Source: Agaricus subrufescens
Taxonomy: Eukaryota > Basidiomycota > Agaricomycetes > Agaricales > Agaricaceae
Length of the DNA: 64,000 bases
Direction of reading: 5' to 3'
Assembly: GCA_029945375.1 (NCBI GenBank)
Contig: CM057058.1
Coordinates: forward strand, 2,790,001 to 2,854,000
Below the pieces are notes generated by a model. The model searched no databases, was not told the DNA's origin, and was given only the letters and a program-made list of their open reading frames with translations. This document shows, one piece after another, positions 46,916 to 58,299 of the stretch (position 1 is its first letter; the number at the start of each line of letters is the position of its first letter). The position numbers and the translations under genes were made by a program.

Positions 46916-47043
46916 AGCCTTTTGTTTACCCGTGTATCTACCAGTAGCGGTACTCCTCTACCATACAGTACACATCGTCCGGACGGCACCCCCAGTCCCG
47001 CTGGTATCGTCCTCCTCCGCCCCCGCCCCTTCCGCCCCCGCCG

Positions 47044-47556
47044 CTAGCCACCGCCTTCGTCTCTCCTCCCCCGCGCATCCCCCGCCAGGCCACCAGAGCC
47101 GCTGTTTGCACGATCAGCACCCACGTGGTCTCGAGAGCGAAACAGTAAATACCCACCAATCCAGAACAACGCCATCCCCCCAAGGAGAAGCATCTCCTGT
47201 TCCGACTGCGAGAGGAACTGCGCCTCTCTCCGGTGATGCATTGTCACCCTATTCAATCATATCAACATTTGCCCGCTGCGAGAACGCGTCCACTCACAGC
47301 AAAAGTACAGTAGCAATTGCCATTACAGCAACCGACGTTTGTGTCAAGTGAAATGCAACTACACTGTTTATTGGTTTCCTTTTTTTGAGTGACGGCGTTG
47401 CGACTCACAAACTGAAGACATGAGCTTGGTAACATAATGCCCAACAAAGAGCATCGCGACAACTGTGCCTAATATTCAATGCTCTATTTCGAGTGCCGCA
47501 GAATGGACCTTACCGATTGCTCCAGTGCGGTACGGTCTGTCACGGAACAGAGGCAT
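47044..47556 (-). CDS. Small membrane protein, unrecognised, 3' end unresolved
   Basis: I do not recognise the family. ATG at 47556 begins MPLFRDRPYRTGAIG and joins in phase to TVVAMLFVGHYVTKLMSS, a hydrophobic helix. Later exons give AFHLTQTSVAVMAIATVLLL, a second helix, and VTMHHRREAQFLSQSEQEML followed by LLGGMALFWIGGYLLF, a third. After that the frame continues into a Gly/Arg-rich, GC-rich stretch to a stop at 47044, which may or may not be coding because a GT donor follows FWIG. Probably a small three-helix membrane protein of about 100-140 residues. Confidence 0.5.
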
Positions 47557-47787
47557 ATTATAGACTGGTCACTGGTGGGCAGAATGAAGTTGTGAACTAA
47601 ACGGAATCCAAACTAAGCCCAAATCCCATGCATATATTAAGATACCATCACACGAGGCATACACGTTTTTACATGCGGCACCCGCGCACCCCCCCGGTCA
47701 CTGGACGTCAAATGAACCGTAAAACCCAGCCAATCCCGATACAGGCCGATTGACTCAGGCCCCTGACCGGGCGCCATATTCGGGTTT

Positions 47788-48860
47788 TCAAACATGTTGT
47801 GTAATGGGTATCTGGCTGATCGTCGGCATCTGTCCATTGACACCTGGTTGTATAACATAGGCCCCCGGTGCCTGAGGTTGAGGATAAGGGTATTGAGCCA
47901 TATATGGAGCTTGAGGCATTCCCGGCATGCTCGTATTGTAGTACCCAGGAGCTTCGCCGAACCAAGGCAACTCTGTTCGGGTTGTGTGAAAATTAAGTGC
48001 AAAGCCAAGCACTATGCCAATAAACACTCACCCCGAATGGGCTCCGACCAGATTTCAACTCGTCCAAACGCCTGAGCACGCGAAACGAGGCAGATTAAGA
48101 TAATAAAGGCAAAGGCATAGACAACAAAAAGCATCCACGAGAAAGCCTCGATAACCTTCATCTCGCGGCACCATTGTGTTGCGGATGCTGGGTATGACCA
48201 GTGAGCAGCGCTAGGGTAAAGAATATGGGGTAGACCTCACTATGGCCATTGTGGGTCACAACAGTCTGTCCACCCAAGCTATCGCACTGTATATGCCCAA
48301 TAATATCACTGTGAATGAACGGTCAGGGTACTGCTTTGAGAGTTTTGTTTGTCACTCACTTCGACCATGCCCCCATTGCTATAGCAAAAACGCACTCGGA
48401 TCAGGCACTGCTGATCGATACTACCAGATTACCACTACGCACCGAGCCAAAGTGCTCCCAGAATGAATAAAGCCACCACCTCAATATTGGGTTGAGCCCA
48501 TTGTAGCCTACGCGGAAAGATAGCCGGTAAAGTCAGGTCACACGAGTACTCGTAGCTTTGATAGTGGCGTAGACGCACAACAAGAGAAATATGAATATCG
48601 TCAAAGAGGGCACAATAAGCGAGAAAATTGAAAAGTCCTCTAAGTCACAGTGTCAGTGTTTTGGAGTTCCAAAAAACAAAGTAAATCAGGCATACTATGA
48701 ACACTTGGCAAAAACTGGCTTGCTAAATGTGCGGCGACGCCCAAAACTGCTCCTAAAATGATCGAAGAATGTCGATCAAACCCGGACGAAAAAAATGTGT
48801 GGTGCTATACGAACCTGAGAAGAGGAACACGCTAACTAGCGATCGATCGAGGTCAGTCAT
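47788..48860 (-). CDS. MARVEL-domain four-helix membrane protein (first of two)
   Basis: Tetraspan protein with a MARVEL-type arrangement, a family linked to membrane apposition and vesicle traffic. ATG at 48860 begins MTDLDRSLVSVFLFS and joins to GAVLGVAAHLASQFLPSVH (helix 1). Helix 2 is FSIFSLIVPSLTIFIFLLLC, helix 3 IEVVALFILGALWLAMGAW, followed by the luminal segment DIIGHIQCDSLGGQT. Helix 4 is AFSWMLFVVYAFAFIILICL. The hydrophilic C-terminal tail is rich in Pro, Tyr, Gln and Met (MPQAPYMAQYPYPQPQAPGA). Seven or so exons, with one of about 20 nt. The next gene on the same strand has the same plan. Confidence 0.75.
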
Positions 48861-49378
48861 ATTCATTCAAATAAGGTGGCAGTCTACCATAGAAAACCAA
48901 TCTGTAGTTTCCAAATCGTATAGTCATAACTAGTCGTGGATTGGAAGTTTGATTTGGGGGGACGTATTGGATACCCTCTGCTTTCGTACTGGGTATTTTA
49001 GTTAAATCAAACGCACCGCCATCGGTGGATTTTGGTCGGCCTACACGTGACAAGTCTTCTTCGCATTTCCTTTTAAAAAATAATGTTGAAGATTACAATT
49101 GACACTAAAAATGATATGCGTATGGATCCACACGTAAGTTATGAGTCGGTGTGGAACAAGAAGGACATCAACGTAGGCATGGAGTTTCCTAACCGAGACA
49201 CTATCATTAGCAGAATATCTCCTTATATTTCGCTTCAAGCTTCACGCTTATGATCAGCCCTGCATCATCTTTTTACCAGCTCGTCAAGAATAATATTTTA
49301 TTGTCACATCGTATACAAAGTCGTAGACATATCATTACATATCACACAGGCATGGGGCACGTCTATTGGATACTTCTT
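48861..49378. other. AT-rich intergenic stretch between the two MARVEL genes
   Basis: About 520 bases, visibly AT-rich after 49060, between two same-strand genes. It should hold the 3' UTR of the upstream MARVEL gene and the promoter of the downstream one. No gene or repeat is supported. Confidence 0.45.
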
Positions 49379-50639
49379 CTACCGGTGCCTCTTCAGATCG
49401 TTTGGATGCAACATGTATCCAGTCTCAATCTCATCTTCTAGTGCCCTCGGGACCCTACTTCTACTTGATCTTCCAGAACGTCCAGAATCCTGACGATTAG
49501 GTTTCTTCGAGGGTGGGGAGGGGGGAGAGTCATGACCACGCGATCGAGAACGTCTTCCAGAGCCATGATGACCTCGGGATCGTGAAGGTATTTCCGAAGT
49601 TTGCTGCTCCTTTCTCGAGCCGCGACTTTTATGACGAGTAGGTTGAGGAGTCCACTTGTCTTGGGTGGTCGTGGGTGGTTCAGGTTTGTACTCCTTCGTT
49701 GCAATCGGCAAAATGCTGCTACTGCTGGGTGGGGCTCTTTGACCTAATTTTGCGCCGCCGTAGGAATTGAACCATGCGCAGGAGGTTACGGGACCATGCC
49801 ACATGTGTTGCTCTCCGTTACGGTGCCTTCTCACAGCTAAAAATAAAAGCGTGAGGCAGGCAAAGATGACTCGAGCGAAGTCAGTATCTCCATAAAGAAC
49901 TTAATCACACCGAACAAATTCGCTCACCCAGAACAGCGTTCATCAGTGCAAAGACGTTCAGTACGCGATACATCGCTTGATATTGCTCAGTCCCAACTAA
50001 TGAAAACCAGATGAACGTCAATCCATCAGTGGAGCAGACAACCTACAGTGGGCGGCGGCCGGAGCCAAAACGACTTGCGAGTCGTTTGAGAAACACTCTA
50101 CATCTGCTCTCTGTGAATCCGAAGTTGTAAGGTAGACGCCTAGGACTGATTAATGGAGTATCAGAATCATCTGTTGATAAACTATAGTAGCAGTGCGTAC
50201 CTAGCCAGAAGACGCCTGCAAGCCCCAAACACGCAAGTTCGATTCTGGTAGAAATAGGATTTCGCTCTCGAAGCAGGAAACTGAAAACTAATCTGTGCAC
50301 ATCACGTTAGCATTAATAATGTGGATCTTGAGTCAGGAGACGGACTAACAGGATCGTGAAAATGAATAAACTGGCGGCGCAGACGAAAATTGCGAAGGGA
50401 ACGAAACGAGCTAAAAATTATCATCAGCGCCTCAATCCCGGAAACAAATGGGCCACGGGAACACACTGAGATCAGAAGCCGCCAGGACTGTCTGGAAATG
50501 TCCTGCCATTGCCAGACAAATCACAGTGAACAGCAATATAGTAGCTATCGCATAAATTAGGTTTAATCGTCCAAATCTGGACGTTGTTGAACCACATACC
50601 ATAAAGGGCAGCCCGAACGGTGTTGAAGAGGGAAGGCAT
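49379..50639 (-). CDS. MARVEL-domain four-helix membrane protein (second of two)
   Basis: ATG at 50639 begins MPSLFNTVRAALY and splices to ATILLFTVICLAMAGHFQTV (helix 1). Helix 2 is FVPFAIFVCAASLFIFTIL with LVFSFLLRERNPISTRIELA; helix 3 is CLGLAGVFWLALGVYLTTSD. The luminal loop has DVECFSNDSQVVLAPAAAHC, and helix 4 lies around YRVLNVFALMNAVLV. The last exon is a long basic, Ser/Arg-rich tail (RSRGHHGSGRRSRSRGHDSP) ending MLHPNDLKRHR. Helix plan and the WLA(x)G segment after helix 3 match the preceding gene, but the tails are unrelated. Roughly seven exons. Confidence 0.75.
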
Positions 50640-51094
50640 GCGCTATCCCGTTAGTAGAGGGTAACTTGCTGAGAGTGAGGAGAAAAGCACAGAGGTTGCT
50701 GGACCGGGCCTAATAAAGCACTGGACGGGTGAAAACAACGAGGCGACGCCGCGTGACAGTGCGGAATCAAGATCGTGTAATTGGGGGGACAGAGGGATTT
50801 CGGCGAGGTAAAAGCCGTTAACTAGGTGCAATGCATGAACTGCGAGGCCCGCAACCCCCAAGGAAGTGTTTGGAAAACCTCGACCAGAAAACTTCCGGGC
50901 GTCCCCAGAAGTGTCAACACACGGCGCTATCAATGCATCAGCCTCGAGGCTCAGACACTGCCACACATGCTAATAATAGAACACGGATCGAGCTCCGCCA
51001 AGGCATGAGGAACGCATTCGGATTCTTACGCGGCGGTACAAGATAAAAATCTACCATATAGCAAATTATAATGGAAGGATCAGACAGACAGGTG
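50640..51094. other. Intergenic stretch, nothing recognised
   Basis: About 455 bases between the MARVEL gene promoter side and the 3' end of the acetoacetyl-CoA synthetase gene. Short open frames here are not supported by motifs. Confidence 0.45.
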
Positions 51095-54081
51095 CTACGC
51101 GACCTCTTGTCGAAGCAACTCTCCGGTGTTCTTGTAGAACTCGAGGCACTCGGGGTTGGACAACGTGGCACGATTCACAGACGACAGTTTCGCTCCATTG
51201 ATAATCTAAACATCAACAATGACAAATGTCAGGGACAATAAGGTCGTGACACGTTCGGGGCTACTCATCGGGTATGATTGATTACAACTCACTTTCTTAA
51301 CAAGCACTTCCACACGTTTGCCGTTCAACGTATATGGTATATCTGGGACCTGCAGGATCTGTGCAAGCATTTGGATATAAACCAAAGCCCCCATTTAGTA
51401 TTTTGAAAAGGAAGCTCACCCGTGCAGGGACGTGCCGCGGACTCCTTCTTGTTCGAATTTCTACCCTAATCTTCTGCTGTAATTCATTCGACAAAGTTTG
51501 GCCTTGTGGGAGTTTCACAAAAAGAACAACACGCTCATCAGCGCCATCATCAACCTTCTGCCCCACAGCCAAAGAGTCTACAAGGAAAAGCTCTGGGGTT
51601 GAAACGTTCGAGAAGCACAGGTCAAGAACATCGTATATTTCGGAAGAACCGAAGCGAACTCCAGAGGGGTTTCTGTGGCGGGATGGCAGGTGATAAGGAA
51701 AGCTCCGGCACACATTGCATATAAAAGGAACAAACTCACAATACCCCATCTGAACGCCCAAGCATGATAAGCCCCCCAGCGTTACCGGACTTCGAACGTG
51801 TGATAATAACATGATCCCCATGATCTTGTTATAAACCATCAAATTTAATTTGAGCTCATATGACGAGGGCAGTGTATACTTACACCACACTCCTTCATAT
51901 TCCTCGAAATAAGACTGTTGGAAACGTCGCTGCGCCGCTGTCACATCATCACTATTCCCATAGCCAGGAAGTGGCCAGAATCCGATAGGCATGCATGGGA
52001 ATGGTTTGAGGCAAACCAATTCTCCTTCTTCCCCGGGAGGATTAAGCTTTCCCGAGGTTGAATAGCTTTCAATGGCCATGCCAAGCATTCTGCACTGTAT
52101 CTCGCCTCGGTAGACAGGCAGTGCCGTATTCATACCGGCAAAAAGGGAACAAATGTCTGTTCCACCTAAAGGGCATAGATAGCTTAATTAAACCTGTCAA
52201 GCTAATCTGATAGATACTTACCAGTGATAGATCCCAATAACACATTGTTATGGATTTGCTCGTATACAAAATCAAACAGTGGCGACGCCAGGGGAGATCC
52301 GGTGGAATAAATGTGTCGAAGTGTGTCCAGAGCATGATGTTTGCGAGGGCAGTAAACCTTCTAGATAACGTTCACAGGTTTCATTGGACCAGAGGCGGTC
52401 AGCAGATAAATGAATGACACGATGAGCCACTTACCGACAGTTGGTCAAGGTATTTCGCACTGGTTCCAAAGATAGTTATGCCAAGGTCGTCCACTAATTT
52501 CCACAGCAGACCTGGATCACGTAAAGGACTACCATCGTATAGAACCAGAGTACTACCAGCGCCAAGGCCGCTCACAAGAAAATTCCACATCATCCAACCA
52601 CTGTAAATAGACGTTGTCAGCAACGAACCCAAATTGAAGAGTAAGGATGTAGAACGGACATAGTCGTATAGTAAAAGAAGACATCTTTTGACCCTAAACC
52701 ACCGCAAATCAAAAATTCCTTCTTTGCTTGTATCAGCATCCCACCCGCGCGGTGAACAATAGGCCTGGGAAACAGAATGAAGCGGTGTTATCTTTCAATA
52801 ATCCCTGAGACGTGGGACGTACTTAGGTTTCCCCGTTGTACCACTGCTGAAAAGAATCCACAGCGGTGCGTCAAAAGGGAGACGAACCCACTCTATCTCC
52901 CCGTTGGGAGTGATACCCAGGCTGCTATTTCGACCTTCATCTACGAATGTATCCCACCCGATCCATCCGGGTTCCCAACTACAGCGATCCTCGGACTGCG
53001 GTATAGCATGGATAATGACAACCTTCGGAGTTGCATCTTCTACTCGGTTCGCCAGCCCCGCCAGGAGTTGAGACAATTTCGGGATGTGATTATGGACTTT
53101 TTGATTATAGCTGTACACAAGTAGAGTTGACGGGTGTTAAAAGGGGGAGATCAATACTCCGGTGAGCTCATACTGAATCTGAGATCCAACCGAAATGCAC
53201 ATACACGACTGCATCAACAGCAAAAATGATTGCGGGCTTTACTTGCTCAAAACTGATAACCCACGGACGTGTGGGTATATTACCATGCATGGGAATAGAT
53301 GAGCAGGCACTTACCGTTCCAGAACGCCTTCCGGTCCAAAGTCAGCTGCGGCGCTCACCCAAATTCCGCCAATTGCCGCTGTAGCTAGACAGGCCGCAAT
53401 ATTTTCCTAGGCGACATGACCAAAAAAATAGTTTCCATTGACAGGCGCGCCACCGGGGGGTGAGATATGTGGCAAGCTGAATGAATGGGATATGCTCACA
53501 ATACAATTCGAGGAATATGACGCCACACGGTCTCCAGCTTTCACACCGTGCTTATGCAAAGCGGATACCAAAGCAGCCACTAGTTTGTAAAGCTCGGCAT
53601 ATGTGCATTGGCGTAAATGAGGGGTTGCGCCATCAACGGATGGCTCAGCTATAAAAAAAGTAGTGTCTAACGGAGAAATGACTGGAATCTGAACATGGCT
53701 TACTGGCTTGAATAAGCGCAATCTGGGTTTCGGAACGGCATTGCAACATATTCTCAGCCCAGTTGAGACGCGCGTCTTTGAACCTGAAACGTGCATGAGA
53801 AGTCGCCAAGGTTGGAATGAATGTTATCTTTACCAAGGAGGATTAGCTGATGGAGAGGCTTTGCAATCCACGACGTGATCGCCTTTGTATCCGATGATGT
53901 TGGTGAAGTCCCAAACCAGGCTCCAAAACTTATCGATATTCTGGGTGGACCAGACGTAGAGATCTTGATAGTCGCGAAGCTGAGCGCCATACGTGCGGTT
54001 GATTACGCTCAAGAAGTGGAAAGTGGGAGTCGTTAGTGCATCGGACGGTCGATATAGGGGGGTATCGGTCTGTTGAGTCAT
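51095..54081 (-). CDS. AACS: Acetoacetyl-CoA synthetase
   Basis: Cytosolic ligase of the ANL superfamily that activates acetoacetate with ATP and CoA. ATG at 54081 begins [15 protein letters not shown]. Early exons read [33 protein letters not shown] and [12 protein letters not shown]. The AMP-binding P-loop is [12 protein letters not shown]. Further blocks are [50 protein letters not shown] and [20 protein letters not shown]. The C-terminal domain has [20 protein letters not shown] and the catalytic-lysine region [14 protein letters not shown], and the last exon ends [11 protein letters not shown] at 51095. About a dozen introns. The length is right for the family. It diverges from the orphan gene at 54464. 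Confidence 0.95.
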
Positions 54082-54463
54082 GGTATGTGTCAAAGAGACG
54101 GACAACCGAACGCAGGAAAAATAAATCAATTTTTAGACCTTGGACGACGGTGGGCTTCCGCTGGTGCAACAAGGAGGGCCGGAATCTCCTCGCCCTCCCA
54201 AGCTCATCCCGCACCATGCCAAACATGTTAAAATACACAATCTAACAGCCCAGGAGCTGGCCCGGAATAGGAATCATACGATTGGTGGTGTCTGTAAAAT
54301 AATTTCCAAATACGCACGTTCGATTGATCTATAGATCCCGATCTCGGCAGCTATCTTGCGCCAAGGCATCCTGCTCGCGATTTAAATTCTTGCTTCTCTC
54401 TATCATTCCGCCCTGGTTTCTTGCCTCACCCAGGTTATTCCACGCCTACCAGCTTCCTCTACC
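54082..54463. other. Divergent intergenic stretch
   Basis: About 380 bases between the start codons of AACS and the orphan gene; expected to contain both promoters. No clear TATA box or palindrome was seen. Confidence 0.4.
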
Positions 54464-55053
54464 ATGGACAGAATCATTTCACCTCACTCACCCGAGGCTG
54501 CTGCTCACAACCACCTCCAGTACGTCTGTCTCTTGCCAAACACCGCCATTCCAAGTCTCATCGTCGTAGGGAAAATTGGTTTTCTTGGGATCTCGACCAC
54601 ATTAACGAGTCTCTCGTGTCTAATTGCGCTTCATACTCTGCGTTCGACCGCTACATTAGCGGTGCCGACCTCTATATTGTACCCCGTACACAAGCCGACC
54701 TGGAGAATATTCTGTATGGATGACTCATCTAGTTTGCCGATACACTGACTCACTCTGCTCCTTAGAAAGCGTTACTCATACGATGCCATCCACAACGCCA
54801 TAGCCAAAAGTCGCTCCACTCTCCAGCCAGGTGGTTACAGCAGGGTACGAGATTTTTTCAGCCCCTTGATTGTACGTCACCCACCTGAGACACGTCTATC
54901 TGCCAGGTTTGCGTTCTTGCTGAAAAGTCCATACGTGGCATTTTGAATTCCGGAGACAATGTCAACTTTCTCCTGAGTCTTCACCGGCACGATAACAAGG
55001 TTTCCCCAAATGACAGTGGTTGCCCCACGCCGGTCATTTCGACTCAGTGGTGA
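54464..55053 (+). CDS. Small orphan protein, unrecognised
   Basis: Four exons (54464-54519, 54570-54713, 54766-54844, 54907-55053) sum to 426 bases, exactly 142 codons including the stop. The predicted protein has 141 residues. It begins MDRIISPHSPEAAAHNHLQ and continues ENWFSWDLDHINESLVSNCA, YISGADLYIVPRTQADLENI, YSYDAIHNAIAKSRSTLQPG and VCVLAEKSIRGILNSGDNVN. There is no signal peptide or membrane helix and no motif I recognise. The perfect phase across three introns supports a real gene. Function unknown. Confidence 0.65.
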
Positions 55054-55513
55054 TCAAAAACTCCTTATTTTCGGCCCCTCGTTCTAATTTATTCGAAAAA
55101 AGTTTTTCCTCGCCACATCAATAAGTACCCCGCCTTGTCATCGTGCTTGCATCACCGTGTAGACTACTGTACCAATATGCATTTTGTAGTATGAATAAAG
55201 CCGATATCTATAGAAAGGATAGACAAACATTAGACAAACTGCTCCGCCACCTCAGGCAAGGTCACTGAACATGAACGCTAAACACTTATGACGCCAGATC
55301 AACTGGGCAGGGTAATTAATACGTTATAATGGCACCATGTCTGCGCCCGACCGATCCGGGAGTCGAACGTGCGTCAGATCCCTCCTTCCTTTGCCAGCAC
55401 TCTCTCCTGTTCGTATCGTACGCCCTTCATAATTGGCATCGTCTTCTGGTCCTATATAAGACCGTCAACAGCAGCTGAATACTTCCTCGCTTGCACATTC
55501 ACCAAGGACAAGA
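55054..55513. other. Intergenic stretch before PPN1
   Basis: About 460 bases between the orphan gene and PPN1. It includes a TATA-like element close to the PPN1 start and a short segment around 55350-55370 that superficially resembles the T-arm of a tRNA but cannot fold as one. Confidence 0.45.
55453..55460 (+). promoter_or_regulatory. TATA-like box of PPN1
   Basis: TATATAAG stands 54 bases before the PPN1 start codon, followed by a short leader. This is the clearest TATA-type element near a start codon in the window. Confidence 0.45.
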
Positions 55514-58111
55514 ATGATCAACGCTTTACTACTCGGCGCTCTTGTGGTTTTGCTGTCCCTTGGAGTTCTGGCTACTCCAGCACAGACACCCCTTCGGGCG
55601 AGCACAGTAGCCACACCTGCTTGTGGGTCTTCATTCAGCCACAAATTTCCGTATCAAGAATGACTCTTATCTTACAAGCTCCGAAGAAGCTGCATGGACG
55701 TTTTCTGCATATCACGGACATGCACCCAGATGCACACTACAACCCCGGTGCCTCGACTTCTAGGTCCTGCCACGGAAAGAAGGCTAAGAAGAAGGGGAGG
55801 CGTGCAGCCTATTGGGGGACACCCGAAGTGTATGTCGCAATTTCCAAACCATCCGCTTGCTCATAAATTGCTAATGTTTTCGTCAAGTGAATGCGACTCG
55901 CCTTTGCGATTGATTGATCTAACATTTGATTATCTGGAAAAAAATTGGGCTGATGAGATAGATTTCGTAATATGTGAGTCGCCTCTTTTAGAAGGGTTTC
56001 TACCGCAGATTACTTAGCTCAGAAGGGACGGGTGACAATGCCAGGTGCGTACCTGATCCACAATTGGACAGTCAGCCACCTGACCGGCCTGGTGGTGGGT
56101 TAAAAATATCAGACATGATGAAGACCGCAGGCTTCCTCGAACCATGGACGAGATTTTTGACTCGAATAAGCAGATCGCAGCCAAGGTTGAAGATATATTC
56201 GTGAAACGAGGTATCCCGGCCGTTCCAAGTCTGGGTGGGTGATTTTTTTTATTTTTGTTTTTCGATATCAGTGTAACTGATGGCATCAGGCAATAATGAT
56301 ATATGGCGTGAGTTGCAGTGGTTACATGTACTACTTGGTTGTTAACTATAGGTGCTTGTTTGCCCACGTAGCTCATGTAAGTGCTTCTCTAGAGTTATTG
56401 AGGTGCTTGTTACCAATAAGCATTCAATTACCTGACGACAGAACATCATGGCTCCTGGTGAGTGTGATAGTTGATCGGGCTGTTGCACGAACCCATCTCT
56501 TTCCAGGCCCCAACAAGATCACGAACGGGTTTGCATCGTCGGTGACAGTTTCACCAGCGATCTGTTTCTCCTCTGAATGAATCATAGCATATGGAGCCCC
56601 TTTATCCCCTTTCCTCAACGACAAGTATTCGAAAGAGGGGCATATTTCTCAACTGAAGTTATTCCGGGGCGTTTGGCGGTTGTATCGCTGAATACGATCT
56701 ATTTCTACGACTCGAATAAAGGTGAGCGGATAAGAGATGATCACGCTTGGTTGATTTGTTCTTAGCATGATCATTGATAAATGTGTTGAATAGCTGTCGG
56801 TGGTTGTCAATACGGAGATAGGGATGACCCTGGAAACCTCCAGTTTGATTGGCTGGAGGTGCAGTTGAAGCAGTTCCGCGACAAAAATATAATGGTAAGC
56901 ATGTGGTTGTATTTAAATTCAGGGAAGCAAGTGGGTCACGCAGAGATAACTTTTGAATTTCGTTCGGCAGGTGTATCTTACGGGTGGGACCCTTACCTCA
57001 CTTCTCGTCGTGGAAAGAGCTGTATTAATGATGATGATAGGACACGTCCCTCCATCAATGGGAAACTATTTCCCTGAATGCGTGAGTTTCAAAGTATCTT
57101 TGTTGACACAGCCTTTGATCGACAACTCGCTGCTTGGATACGAACAGTATGTTCGGTACACGGAATTGTCGCTACGATTCCAGGACACAATTTTAGGACA
57201 CCTTTATGGGGTAAGGGACAAGCGGATTGAAAAGGGATTAAGTCGCTGATCGGATCCGACCTTTTTCCAGCACATGAATCTAGATTATGTATGTGTGGAC
57301 AATTCAATTCAAACTCGGGAGTTGAATTTGATCTCGCAGTTCTCATTTGTGGAGGCGATTGATCTGGAAATTGTCACGGGTGAAGAGGATAAAGGTTTGG
57401 AAGCGAAGAATTTCGAACAGGACGCGATGTACGCAACATTGCTACGCGAATTTGAGCAGCTGCCCGAGGAATCGGACGAGGAAAAACTGGATGGATTGGC
57501 CGTGATCAGTGTGGCGCCGTCGGTTGTGCCGAACCCGTTTGTGCCGGGCCTGAGGATATTCTCGTACAACGTATCGGCAGATGCGCTGATGGAGCCGACT
57601 CGAAAGCGCGAGCACGGGCATCGGCGGGGGCGGAAGGGCGACAAAGGGAGCATCTGCAAGGAAAAGCCGTATGACAGCTCGTGGAAGTGCCATCTGAAGG
57701 AGCCTTGGCACTCGGATGCTGATGCGCCATCACGGAAGAACCAGGCGCTGACGCCGCTGGGATATGCGCAGGTACGGTGACTGCTTTGCTGGGCCAGCGA
57801 GCTGGGTGCTGACGGGGCTGCAGTTCTACATGCCGGACATCGACGAGGCGGACGAGACGCACCCGCCGCACTTTGAGCTGGAGTACCTCACGTATCCGGT
57901 TTCGGCGCTGGGGTCAGGTGACTGGGAGCCGGTGCCCGTGAGACACCTGCCGGGGGCGCTGCTGGAGGGGCGGAAGGGGAGGCGGTACGCGCCGTACGAG
58001 ATGGCGGACCTGACGGTGGGATCGTGGGCGGAGCTGGGGCGGCGGCTGGGGGCCGGGGCGGAGGCGAGGGTGCGGCGGCGGTTTAGGGAGTACATGGGTG
58101 TGGGTAGATAA
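55514..58111 (+). CDS. PPN1: Endopolyphosphatase
   Basis: Vacuolar metallophosphoesterase that cuts long polyphosphate chains. ATG at 55514 begins MINALLLGALVVLLSLGVLA, a signal-anchor. The join to SPKKLHGRFLHITDMHPDAH brings in the first metal-binding block (DMHPD). Further blocks across exons are WTGDNARHDED, VPSLGNNDI, TGHVPPS and GHLYGHMN, which together complete the metal site. Middle exons read FERGAYFSTEVIPGRLAVVS and GNLQFDWLEVQLKQFRDKNI. The C-terminal part is family-specific (FYMPDIDEADETHPPHFELE). The basic Gly/Arg-rich insertion near RKREHGHRRGRKGDKG is variable in the family. About nine introns. The 3' quarter is GC-rich. Confidence 0.94.
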
Positions 58112-58299
58112 ACAGAAATAAACAGGGTGTTGTCTTGACGATTGGCAGCGCAAGAGCTCGTTTTCATTTGGACCGGCTGCGTCGTCGAGGGCTGCGCAGA
58201 CTGCATACATCCCCGTCCGCCATCTCCCTCTTTCCCGCCCCGCGCTGCCTGTTTCGCCCCTCGGCTGGCCCGACACCCACGATCCTTTCCCAGCACGCC

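Noticed and set aside
55335..55375. tRNA-like T-arm (GTTCGACTCCCGG on the minus strand)
   Set aside because: The bases flanking the TTCGACT loop are not complementary and no matching acceptor or D-arm is present, so it cannot fold as a tRNA.
56215..56240. GNND instead of GNHD in PPN1 as a possible catalytic defect
   Set aside because: Endopolyphosphatases of this family normally have Asn at this place, so it is not a loss of function.
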